Shown in pieces: positions 39,277 through 45,859 of a stretch of DNA of 47,242 nucleotides. Made by a program: the position numbers and the translations under genes. The DNA is from Candidatus Methylomirabilota bacterium (lineage in GTDB: Bacteria > Methylomirabilota > Methylomirabilia > Rokubacteriales > DASRDR01). Within the stretch, counting starts at the first letter, position 1; each line of letters opens with the position of its first letter. Location of the stretch: contig DASYQW010000130.1 in assembly GCA_036005065.1 (NCBI GenBank), positions 1 to 47,242 of the forward strand, given 5' to 3'. The notes under the pieces were generated by a model, which was not told the origin of the DNA, did not search any database, and was given only the letters and a program-made list of their open reading frames with translations.

Positions 39277-41427
39277 TCAGGATCCACGGGCCCGGCGCTG
39301 GGTCAGGGCGGCATCGAGCGCCCCCAGGACCTCGGCTTCGCCGGCGGGCTTCTCGATGATGCGGTCGATCCCGCTCGCCTGGACCACCGCCGGATCGAGC
39401 CGTCCCGGCCATCCGGTGATGAGGATCACCGGCGTGCCCGGACGGATCCGCTTCACCGTGCGCGCGACCTCGAAGCCGGACACCGGCGCTACCGTCAAGT
39501 CCGTGAGGACCGCATCGACCCGCTGCCGCTGGACGATCCCGAGCGCTTCCCGACCGTCGGCCGCCGGCAGCGGCATGTACCCGTGGCGCTCCAGTAACGC
39601 GACGAGAGCCGCGCGGACCGACGCCTCGTCCTCCACGACGAGCACACGGGCCACATCGGGCGCCGCCCCGGCCGGGAGCGAGTGAGCCGTGGGGAGACCC
39701 AGCCGCACCGTCGTCCCGTGCCCCGGCACGCTGCCGAGCTCGAGCGCGCCGTGATGCCGCGCCACGATGGCCTGGGTCAGCGACAACCCGAGCCCCAGAC
39801 GCCCCGGCCCCTTGGTCGTGAAGAAGGGCTCGAGCGCGCGCGCCCGTACCTCATCATCCATCCCCGCGCCCGCATCCTCGACGACCACCGCCACGCGCCC
39901 GCCACCGTCCCAGCGGGCCCGGACCGTGACGGCGCCGCCGGCCGGCTGCGCCTCGGCCGCGTTCTCGAGCAGGTGCTCGAGGGCCTCGCGGAGGTCGTCG
40001 GCGTCGCCGCGCACCGGCGGCAGGGGCTCGAGCTCCAGCGTGACGGTCGGCCGGGGCGCCCCGCGGGCTGCCCATCGGCGCCCGGCAGTGTCGATCGCCG
40101 CGCGGAGGACCCCCGCGAGATCGAGCGGGGCGAGGGGGCGGTCCCGGCGGCCCGGCGCAAACCCGAGGAGGCCGCGGACAGCCTCGGCGGCGCGCCAGGC
40201 GACCTCTTCCGCGACCGCGAGGTCGCCCTCGACGGCGGCGTCACGGACCCGCTCCCGAATCAGGGTGAGCCGCGCCAGCAGGATCGCCAGGAGGCTCGCG
40301 AAGTCCCGCACGGGCGGCAGAGGGGCCGCCGCGGGCCGGCGCTCCTGCGCACGCAGCTCGCTGAGCGCCGCCAGGGTCTCGGCATGAAGGCGTGCGTTCC
40401 GGAGCGCGGCGGACGCGGGCGCGCGGAGATCCGCGAGGGCCTGCAGGCTGACCGCCCCCGACCCGCCGGCGACCAGCACGGCTACCATCCGGTCGCCGGC
40501 GACGAGCGGCACCACGACCCGCGGCGGGGCGCCGAGGAACGCGGCGAGCGCCGCATCGCCGCCGGCCGGCGAGGCGAGCCAGGGCTCTCCGGTCTGGACC
40601 GCCACGGCCACGCCGCCCGCGCTCGGATCGGGAGGAACGGCACCCTCCGGGAGGCCGACGCCGGCGGCGAGGGTCAGCCCTCCCTCGTCGGGAAGCAACA
40701 CCGCCACGCGCGCCGCACCGAGCCGGACCGCCGCCTCCTGGGCCACGGCGGCCGCTACCCGCCCGAGGTCGAGATCCTGGCCGAGCAGCGTCGTCGCCCA
40801 CCCGGAAGCCGCCGCGCCGGGGGCGCCGACGCCGAGCACGAGCGCCGCGCGATCGGCGACGAGCACCAGCGTCTCGAGCGCCTGGCCGGCGAACGCCGCC
40901 GGGCGCCGCCGTCCGGCCAGCAGCACGCCGAGCACCCCGCCGTCGGCGGCGCGCACCGGCAGCGCCAGCGCGCTGCCGAGGCCGTGCTCCCGCAGTAGCC
41001 GGTCGCTCGCGTGGTGCGCGAGCCCACCCTGGATCGCATCGCGCTCGACGAACGCGCGGCCGACGATGCCCTCGTCGAGACGCACGCGCAGCTCCCCGGC
41101 CGCGAACCCACGTCGCGCCACGGCCTCGAGGCCGTCACCGCGTCCCGGCGTGAAGAGCGCGGCGCAGTCGGCGCCGGCTTCGTGGATCACCCGGTCCAGG
41201 GCCAGGAACAATGCCTCGGCGCGTCCGAGCGAAGGCTGGACCGCGAGGAGGCTCTTGATCCGGCCGAGCGTCCGGCGCTCGCTCTCGCCCAGAGGCTCGC
41301 CGGCCCCCGAGGCCGGCGCCGGCGCGGGCTGGAGCCGCGCGACCGACGCCGCGAGCTCGTCCAGCCGTCGCGTGATGTGAACGAGGGCGTCGCGGAGGTC
41401 ACCGAGCGAGGCCTCCCCGGAGCTCAT
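39277..41427 (-). CDS. Hybrid sensor: two GAF domains, kinase ATPase core, receiver; His replaced by Arg
   Basis: 716 residues from ATG 41427 (ATGA overlap with the thrC-like gene). Order: coiled start (1-45), GAF-like at about 60-200 and 215-350, dimerisation helix, HATPase at about 450-590, receiver at about 600-716. ATPase boxes are intact: N box LLENAAEAQPAG, G1 VEDAGAGMDDE, F FFTTKGPG, G2 GLGLSLTQAI. The receiver has the acidic pair VVEDE, Asp643 (VLTDLTVAP), Thr in ILITGW and Lys in IIEKPAG. In the dimerisation helix the usual HDFNNLL-type phosphoacceptor box reads RDFASLL, with Arg374 at the His position. There are no membrane segments, so it senses a cytoplasmic signal. Confidence 0.88.
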   Translation of the reverse strand: MSSGEASLGDLRDALVHITRRLDELAASVARLQPAPAPASGAGEPLGESERRTLGRIKSLLAVQPSLGRAEALFLALDRVIHEAGADCAALFTPGRGDGLEAVARRGFAAGELRVRLDEGIVGRAFVERDAIQGGLAHHASDRLLREHGLGSALALPVRAADGGVLGVLLAGRRRPAAFAGQALETLVLVADRAALVLGVGAPGAAASGWATTLLGQDLDLGRVAAAVAQEAAVRLGAARVAVLLPDEGGLTLAAGVGLPEGAVPPDPSAGGVAVAVQTGEPWLASPAGGDAALAAFLGAPPRVVVPLVAGDRMVAVLVAGGSGAVSLQALADLRAPASAALRNARLHAETLAALSELRAQERRPAAAPLPPVRDFASLLAILLARLTLIRERVRDAAVEGDLAVAEEVAWRAAEAVRGLLGFAPGRRDRPLAPLDLAGVLRAAIDTAGRRWAARGAPRPTVTLELEPLPPVRGDADDLREALEHLLENAAEAQPAGGAVTVRARWDGGGRVAVVVEDAGAGMDDEVRARALEPFFTTKGPGRLGLGLSLTQAIVARHHGALELGSVPGHGTTVRLGLPTAHSLPAGAAPDVARVLVVEDEASVRAALVALLERHGYMPLPAADGREALGIVQRQRVDAVLTDLTVAPVSGFEVARTVKRIRPGTPVILITGWPGRLDPAVVQASGIDRIIEKPAGEAEVLGALDAALTQRRARGS

Positions 41428-42506
41428 GGTCCGGAGGGCGCCTTGAGGCCGTGGCCGGTCAGCGGCACCACGATGACCGGCGCGGCGCCGAGCTCCCCGC
41501 GCGCGAGCATCCGCCACGCCGCCGCCGGGGCCACCGCGGCGGTCGGCTCGACGAAGAGTCCCTCCGCCCCGAGCCGCGCTCGGGCCGCCCGGACCTCGGC
41601 GTCGTCGACGATCGCCCAGCCGCCTCCCGACTCGAGGACGGCGGCCTCGATCTCGGCCGCCCGGACCGGCGTCCGGATGCGAATCCCCTCGGCCACGGTG
41701 TCACCGCTCCCGACCGACCGGCCCAGGGGCGGCCCCGCCAGCGGCGCGCACCCCGCGCTCTGAACGCCGAGCAGGCGCGGCAGCCGCGGGATCGCGCGCG
41801 CGCCGAGGAGCTCCCGGAACCCGAGGGCCAGACCGAGCAAGAGCGTGCCGTGGCCGACCGGCGAGACGACCCAGTCGGGCACCGTTCCGTCGAGCTGCTC
41901 CCACAGCTCGAAGGCGACGGTCTTGGTGCCGTGAAAGAAGGTCGGGCTCCAGCAGTGGCTCGCGTAGACGCCCGGTGCCTCCTGGGCCGCGCGGGCGACC
42001 TCCTCCCGGGTCCCGGGCACGCGGACCACACGGGCGCCATAGGCCTCGATCTGGGCGAGCTTGCCTGGCCCGGTGGCCTGTGGCACGTAGATGGTCGCGC
42101 GGATTCCCGCCCGCGCGCTGTAGGCGGCGATGGCAGCGCCCGCGTTCCCGGACGAGTCCTCGACGATCTGATCGGCGCCGGCCGCGCGCAGCTCCGTCAG
42201 CAGGACGGCCGCGCCGCGGTCCTTGAACGAGCCGGTAGGGTTCGCGGTCTCCACCTTGAAGAGGAGGCGACCGTCGCGCGAGGGGACGAGCGGTGTCATC
42301 CCTTCCCCGAGCGTCACCGCCGCCGCGGCCACCGGGAGGGCCTCGTGGTACCGCCAGAGGGATCGGGGCCGCGCGGGAAGCTTCTCCCGCGGCAGGACGG
42401 CGTGGACGGGCTGGAGCGCCCATGGCGCCCCGCACCGGCATCGCCAGTCCACCGGGGCGCCCGATCCGGCCTGGCCACAGGCGGCGCATCGGATCGGGCC
42501 GGTCAT
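41424..42506 (-). CDS. Threonine synthase-like PLP enzyme
   Basis: 360 residues, fold-type II PLP enzyme. PLP lysine is Lys95 in PTGSFKDRGAAVLL; VEDSSGNAGAAIAAYSARAG and a glycine-rich phosphate loop (VVSPVGHGTLLLGLALG) follow. The N-terminus has Cys7, Cys10, Cys23 and Cys25, a likely rubredoxin-type zinc site seen in one branch of threonine synthases. It probably forms threonine from O-phosphohomoserine; other family members are cysteate synthase or diaminopropionate lyases, so the symbol is left out. Start ATG 42506 is weakly supported by ribosome-binding sequence. First gene of the unit with the sensor and Ppx/GppA, behind a 12-bp hairpin. Confidence 0.87.
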   Translation of the reverse strand: MTGPIRCAACGQAGSGAPVDWRCRCGAPWALQPVHAVLPREKLPARPRSLWRYHEALPVAAAAVTLGEGMTPLVPSRDGRLLFKVETANPTGSFKDRGAAVLLTELRAAGADQIVEDSSGNAGAAIAAYSARAGIRATIYVPQATGPGKLAQIEAYGARVVRVPGTREEVARAAQEAPGVYASHCWSPTFFHGTKTVAFELWEQLDGTVPDWVVSPVGHGTLLLGLALGFRELLGARAIPRLPRLLGVQSAGCAPLAGPPLGRSVGSGDTVAEGIRIRTPVRAAEIEAAVLESGGGWAIVDDAEVRAARARLGAEGLFVEPTAAVAPAAAWRMLARGELGAAPVIVVPLTGHGLKAPSGP

Positions 42507-42521
42507 GGCCGCGGAAAGACG

Positions 42522-42550
42522 CGCCCCTCCCGGAGGGGCCGGGAGGGGCG
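42522..42550 (-). terminator. 12-bp perfect hairpin after cytochrome c gene
   Basis: CGCCCCTCCCGG-AGGGG-CCGGGAGGGGCG, a perfect 12-bp stem beginning 23 bases after the cytochrome c stop on the minus strand, followed by GTCTTTCC. Very likely a terminator; it is 16 bases before the thrC-like ATG, so it may also limit read-through into that gene. Confidence 0.75.
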
Positions 42551-42573
42551 GGGCACGGCGAGGGTCGGGACGG

Positions 42574-43005
42574 TTACTTCTTGCCGAGCGTCTTGATGTA
42601 GTTGACGAGATCCCAGCGGTCCTTCTCGGGAAGGCTCGCCCAGGGCGGCATCGGCGGATTGCCGTCCGTGATCCGCACGAAGAGCGCGCCCTCCGGCTCC
42701 GCCTGCACGGCCTTGGAGGTCCAGTCTGCGGGCTTCGTCGGGAGCGCGGCCGCGGCCGGGCCGTCCCCCTTGCCCAACGGGCCGTGACACGGCGCACAGT
42801 TCTGCTCGGCGAGCTTCTTGCCGTTGGCGGCCGATTCCGCCCGCTTGTTGGCCGGCACCGGATTCTTGGCCTTGGCCGCCCGATCCTTTTGCTCCTTCGT
42901 CAGCTCCCACTTCTTGGCCTGGGCCCAGACCGAGTCGCCCGCCGTCGTGGCCAGCGTGAGCGTGACCGCCACGGCGAGGGCGACCAGGGTGGCGAATCGG
43001 ATCAT
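42574..43005 (-). CDS. Periplasmic c-type cytochrome, monoheme
   Basis: 143 residues from ATG 43005, with AAGGAGG 5 bases upstream. Signal peptide at about 1-28 (FATLVALAVAVTLTLATTAG). A Lys/Ala-rich linker is followed by the haem site CAPCHG in GKKLAEQNCAPCHGPLGKG, and a probable axial Met in NPPMPPWASLPEKDR. The C-terminal helix is WDLVNYIKTLGKK. Cytochrome c class I, electron carrier in the periplasm; the partner is unknown. It has its own promoter and ends in a strong hairpin, so it is probably monocistronic. Confidence 0.93.
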   Translation of the reverse strand: MIRFATLVALAVAVTLTLATTAGDSVWAQAKKWELTKEQKDRAAKAKNPVPANKRAESAANGKKLAEQNCAPCHGPLGKGDGPAAAALPTKPADWTSKAVQAEPEGALFVRITDGNPPMPPWASLPEKDRWDLVNYIKTLGKK

Positions 43006-43077
43006 CGGGACCTCCTTCTGCGTGTCGGCGCGCGGGTCGCTCGGGGTCGTGAGCGAATTCACAAGGTCCTGGGTCTC

Positions 43078-43107
43078 TATGTATCATCGAACCCGGCGAG
43101 CGGTCAA
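43078..43107 (-). promoter_or_regulatory. Promoter for cytochrome c gene
   Basis: On the minus strand TTGACC (43107-43102, 5 of 6), 18-base spacer, TACATA (43083-43078). Predicted leader about 65 bases. The -10 is weak. Confidence 0.5.
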
Positions 43108-43128
43108 GCGCACGAACCGCGCGCGCGC

Positions 43129-44682
43129 TCACCGCACGGCTCCACGCTCGTCCGACGCCGCTCGCACCGCCTGCGGCGCGAGCGCCACCAGGAGACCGGC
43201 CAGGAGCCCATACCCGCCGGCCAGGAGTCCCGGCCAGGGCGACGCGATGCTTCCCGGCCAGAAGACGCCGCCCGACTCGAGCGGTGAATGGATGACCCCG
43301 GCGAGACTCGCCACGCTCGCCACCGCGAAGACCGCCGCCGCCGCCGTGAGCCGGCGGTCCACGATGAGGGCGCCGCCCCAGCCCCAGAGCAGCGCCGACA
43401 GGATGAAGCCGTTCCCGAGCACCCGGATCGTCTCGAACGCGTGCGCCGCGTCGCCTCGCAGATCCTGGGGTCCGCGCCCGAGCTGGGTCAGGAGGCCGCC
43501 CATCTGGATGAGGAGCAATGCCGCGACCACCGGCACGAACGCGAGAGCCACCGCGGGAGCGTGGCGCGACGGCGTCGCCAGGAAGGCCTGCGCGGTGATC
43601 TCGAGCCCGATGAAGATCAGGATCGGGGCCACCGCCGCCTCCGGGATGATCCCGACCAGGAGCGAGATCACGCCCGCCATCGCTCCCAGCCCGATCACGA
43701 GCCCGGTGGCGAGGGTGTAGCCCGCCCGCGCCCCCATCGCCTTGTACGCCGGATGCCCGATGTAAGGCGTGTTCTGCACGACGCCGCCGCAGACCCCGGC
43801 CACGATCGTGGCGATCGCTTCGGTGAGCAGAATGTCCCGCGTCCGGTAGTGGTCGCCGGCCGCGATGGCGCTCTCGGTGTTGTCGATGCCTCCGATGATC
43901 GTCGCCAGCGCGAAGGGCAGCGCCACCGGCAACGCCGACCACGTCTCCGCGGAGGCATCCAGCCACGCGAGGGTCGGCCAGGGCACCGCCAGCCGCCAGT
44001 CGGCTGGGAGGGCCACGGCCGGCGGCACGCCCCCCACCCCGAGCCCGCGCTCGGCAGCGTAGACGACGCAGCCGACGACCACGGCCGCCAGCGCGCCGGG
44101 AATCCGCCCGGGCAGGCCGACCCGCCCGATCAGCGTCACGAGGATCAGCCCCAGGGCCGCGAGCCCCACCAGCGGGTCGGCGAAGACTTTCAGGGTCGGC
44201 AGGAAGGCGATGAGCAGGATGGCCACTCCCGCGATCGAGCCGAGCAACGCGGCCCGCGGGACGGTGCGCCGCACCCACTCGCCGGCGAAGGCGAGGGCCA
44301 GCTTGATGAATCCCATGGCGACCGTCGTCCCCATCCCGACCTTCCACGCGAGGACGGGGTCCTTCGTGAGCAGCATCGCGGGTCCGATGACCCCGAAGGT
44401 GATCCCGAACAGTGACGGGGTATCGATCCCGAACGGCATCGCGGTGACGTCGGCCCGCCCCGTCTCGCTGGCCAGGCGGGCGGCGAGCCACGTGTAGACG
44501 AGATCGCCCACGAGGACGCCGATGGCCGTGCCCGGCACCATGCGATAGAGGACCAGGTCGGGCGGAAATCCGAAGACGCCGACGAGAAGTCCCGTCAGGA
44601 CCACGAGCTGGGTCATGTTGTCGATGACGAGGCCGAAGAAGGCGTTCACATCGCCCGGCGCGTACCACTGGTACCGCTTCAC
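43129..44682 (-). CDS. NCS2 (xanthine/uracil permease)-type transporter
   Basis: 517 residues with about 13-14 hydrophobic segments. Motifs of the nucleobase-cation symporter-2 family include PFGIDTPSLFGITFGVIGPA, the conserved ATIIGGIDNTESAIAAGD and VQNTPYIGHPAYKAMGARAG (compare the AzgA/NCS2 substrate loop). It probably takes up a purine or pyrimidine base or a related compound with protons. The acidic/Asn motif differs from typical UraA, and substrate cannot be assigned. GTG 44682 follows GGGAGG by 9 bases. It is divergent from the plus-strand DRR gene; a small inverted repeat (GGCGA ... TCGCC, about 44705-44720) lies in its leader. Confidence 0.87.
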   Translation of the reverse strand: MKRYQWYAPGDVNAFFGLVIDNMTQLVVLTGLLVGVFGFPPDLVLYRMVPGTAIGVLVGDLVYTWLAARLASETGRADVTAMPFGIDTPSLFGITFGVIGPAMLLTKDPVLAWKVGMGTTVAMGFIKLALAFAGEWVRRTVPRAALLGSIAGVAILLIAFLPTLKVFADPLVGLAALGLILVTLIGRVGLPGRIPGALAAVVVGCVVYAAERGLGVGGVPPAVALPADWRLAVPWPTLAWLDASAETWSALPVALPFALATIIGGIDNTESAIAAGDHYRTRDILLTEAIATIVAGVCGGVVQNTPYIGHPAYKAMGARAGYTLATGLVIGLGAMAGVISLLVGIIPEAAVAPILIFIGLEITAQAFLATPSRHAPAVALAFVPVVAALLLIQMGGLLTQLGRGPQDLRGDAAHAFETIRVLGNGFILSALLWGWGGALIVDRRLTAAAAVFAVASVASLAGVIHSPLESGGVFWPGSIASPWPGLLAGGYGLLAGLLVALAPQAVRAASDERGAVR

Positions 44683-44792
44683 CCTCGGCGGCCTCCCGGG
44701 CTAAGGCGAAGAACTCGCCCTCTCGGATTGTCTTCAGGCAGAGAGAGTTACGGCCAGAAGCCTCCAACGAAGCTTGAACTCGAACGGAAAAT

Positions 44793-44822
44793 TTGGTCGG
44801 CGGGTGCCCCGCCGCATACAAT
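44793..44822 (+). promoter_or_regulatory. Promoter with perfect dyad filling the spacer
   Basis: TTGGTC (44793-44798), 18-base spacer, TACAAT (44817-44822, 5 of 6). The spacer is nearly filled by CGGCGGG-TGC-CCCGCCG (44798-44814), a perfect 7-bp inverted repeat: an operator candidate of the kind bound by dimeric regulators. Predicted start at about 44829-44830, the A of an ATG, so the message would be leaderless. Confidence 0.6.
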
Positions 44823-44829
44823 GGATTCG

Positions 44830-45105
44830 ATGGACCGCACGACCGAGGGGGCATCCACCTTGATCATCCTCGCCCGCGATCAGGCCACCTTCTACGAATT
44901 CCTCAAGGCGCGTCAAGAAGGCAAGGGACCCACGGTGGTGATCCTGGACCGCCGGACCGGGGAGCGGCGCGTCGACGGCCAACCTCCGGACGACGACCGC
45001 CGGCAGTCGAACCGCCGCGCCCCCACCCCCGAAGCGGCCCTCGCACTGATGTCGGTCCTGGGCTTCATGATCCTGCACCGCGAAGGCGACCAGTGGGTCC
45101 CATGA
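44830..45105 (+). CDS. Small hypothetical protein with DRR/ERR-rich centre
   Basis: 91 residues from ATG 44830 (ATG 44821 would add 3, but overlaps the -10 box). N-terminus TLIILARDQATFYEFLKARQ, a short beta strand VVILDRRTGERRVDG, then DDDRRQSNRRAPTPEAALALMSVLGFMILHRE. The repeated DRR/ERR/NRR pattern recurs in small proteins that I associate with several soil-bacterial lineages; no function is established. There is no Shine-Dalgarno; leaderless start is predicted from the promoter position. It is followed within 5 bases by repeat copy B, whose first hairpin can terminate it. Confidence 0.75.
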   Translation: MDRTTEGASTLIILARDQATFYEFLKARQEGKGPTVVILDRRTGERRVDGQPPDDDRRQSNRRAPTPEAALALMSVLGFMILHREGDQWVP

Positions 45106-45110
45106 CTTCA

Positions 45111-45184
45111 TCGGAGGGGGCCTCTACGGCCCCCTCCGAGACCTCCCCATGAGGGTCGCGGCGGCAAAGCCGCCGCTCGGAGCG
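45111..45184 (+). repeat. Paired-hairpin element, copy B
   Basis: Hairpin 1 at 45111-45139: TCGGAGGGGGCC-TCTAC-GGCCCCCTCCGA, a perfect 12-bp stem. A spacer with ACCTCCCC follows, then hairpin 2 at 45158-45176: GCGGCGGC-AAA-GCCGCCGC, followed by TCGGAGCG. It begins 5 bases after the stop of the DRR gene. Hairpin 2 and its flank are nearly identical to copy C 555 bases away. The rest of 45185-45261 shows no gene. Confidence 0.8.
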
Positions 45185-45261
45185 GACCACCACTACACGG
45201 CAATCGTGCATCGCGCCGCGTGTGGTCACTCCCTCAGGCCCGTGGAGCCCGGCGCCAGCCC

Positions 45262-45582
45262 TCAGGCCGGCCGGCTCGCTCGCTCCTCCGCCATCAGGCG
45301 CCGCGTCTCGGCTCGAAGGCGCTCGGCGAGCGCCTCGCACCAGGCAAATCGCGTCCGGCCCTCGGCCACCTCGGCATAGCCGAACTCGAGGGGCGGCGCG
45401 CCGGCCGGCGGGTACGTGACCTCGCCGAGGATGAGCCGCAGTCCGTACGAGCGGCCTTGCCGCGCCTCGTCCATCTCCACCGCCGCCTCGAGCCCTGCAT
45501 GCTCGCGCTTCCCGTGGGAGATGGCGAAGTTCCTCAGCCAGCGCCCGGCCTCGTCGTAGTCCGCCGGAATCCGCGGGTTCAT
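45262..45582 (-). CDS. Hypothetical protein, 106 residues
   Basis: ATG 45582 to TGA 45262. It begins NPRIPADYDEAGRWLRNFA, contains GLRLILGEVTYPPAG and a helical, Arg/Glu-rich C-terminus (WCEALAERLRAETRRLMAEE). No signal peptide or membrane segment. I do not recognise a family. TAGAAT at 45604-45599 may be a -10 box placing the transcript start about 10 bases before the ATG; no Shine-Dalgarno is visible. It sits between repeat copies B and C, apart from any operon. Confidence 0.65.
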   Translation of the reverse strand: MNPRIPADYDEAGRWLRNFAISHGKREHAGLEAAVEMDEARQGRSYGLRLILGEVTYPPAGAPPLEFGYAEVAEGRTRFAWCEALAERLRAETRRLMAEERASRPA

Positions 45583-45670
45583 GGGACGACCCGGGCGGAT
45601 TCTACCCGACCCGTCATCCCGACGCTACCCGGTCGCGGCGGGCCCAGAACCGAGCAGCCCCAGGTCATTT

Positions 45671-45740
45671 CGGGGGGGTCTCGGAAGACCCCCCCGATGC
45701 CCCCCCTCGATTGCGGCGGCACAGCCGCCGCTCGGAGCGC
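45671..45740 (+). repeat. Paired-hairpin element, copy C
   Basis: Hairpin 1 at 45671-45696: CGGGGGGGTCT-CGGA-AGACCCCCCCG, 11-bp perfect stem. A spacer with CCCCCCCTCGA follows, then hairpin 2 at 45713-45731: GCGGCGGC-ACA-GCCGCCGC, then TCGGAGCG. It lies beyond the nrdJ stop on the minus strand and upstream of the 106-residue gene. The remaining gap (45583-45670, 45741-45859) shows no other gene. Confidence 0.8.
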
Positions 45741-45859
45741 TGCTCGACGCATCGCCCGCTCGGGGCGAGCTGCCTGGGTACTCCGATATACCCCTAGGAC
45801 GCAATAGGAGGCGCGCCGACGATCGAGGATGGCGGGATGCGACGGTTATCGGCCCGCCG

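Noticed and set aside
44683-44760. Purine or guanidine (ykkC) riboswitch before the NCS2 permease
   Set aside because: TCCGAGAG resembles part of the ykkC core, but the partner conserved element and pairing are absent. Only a short hairpin is visible.
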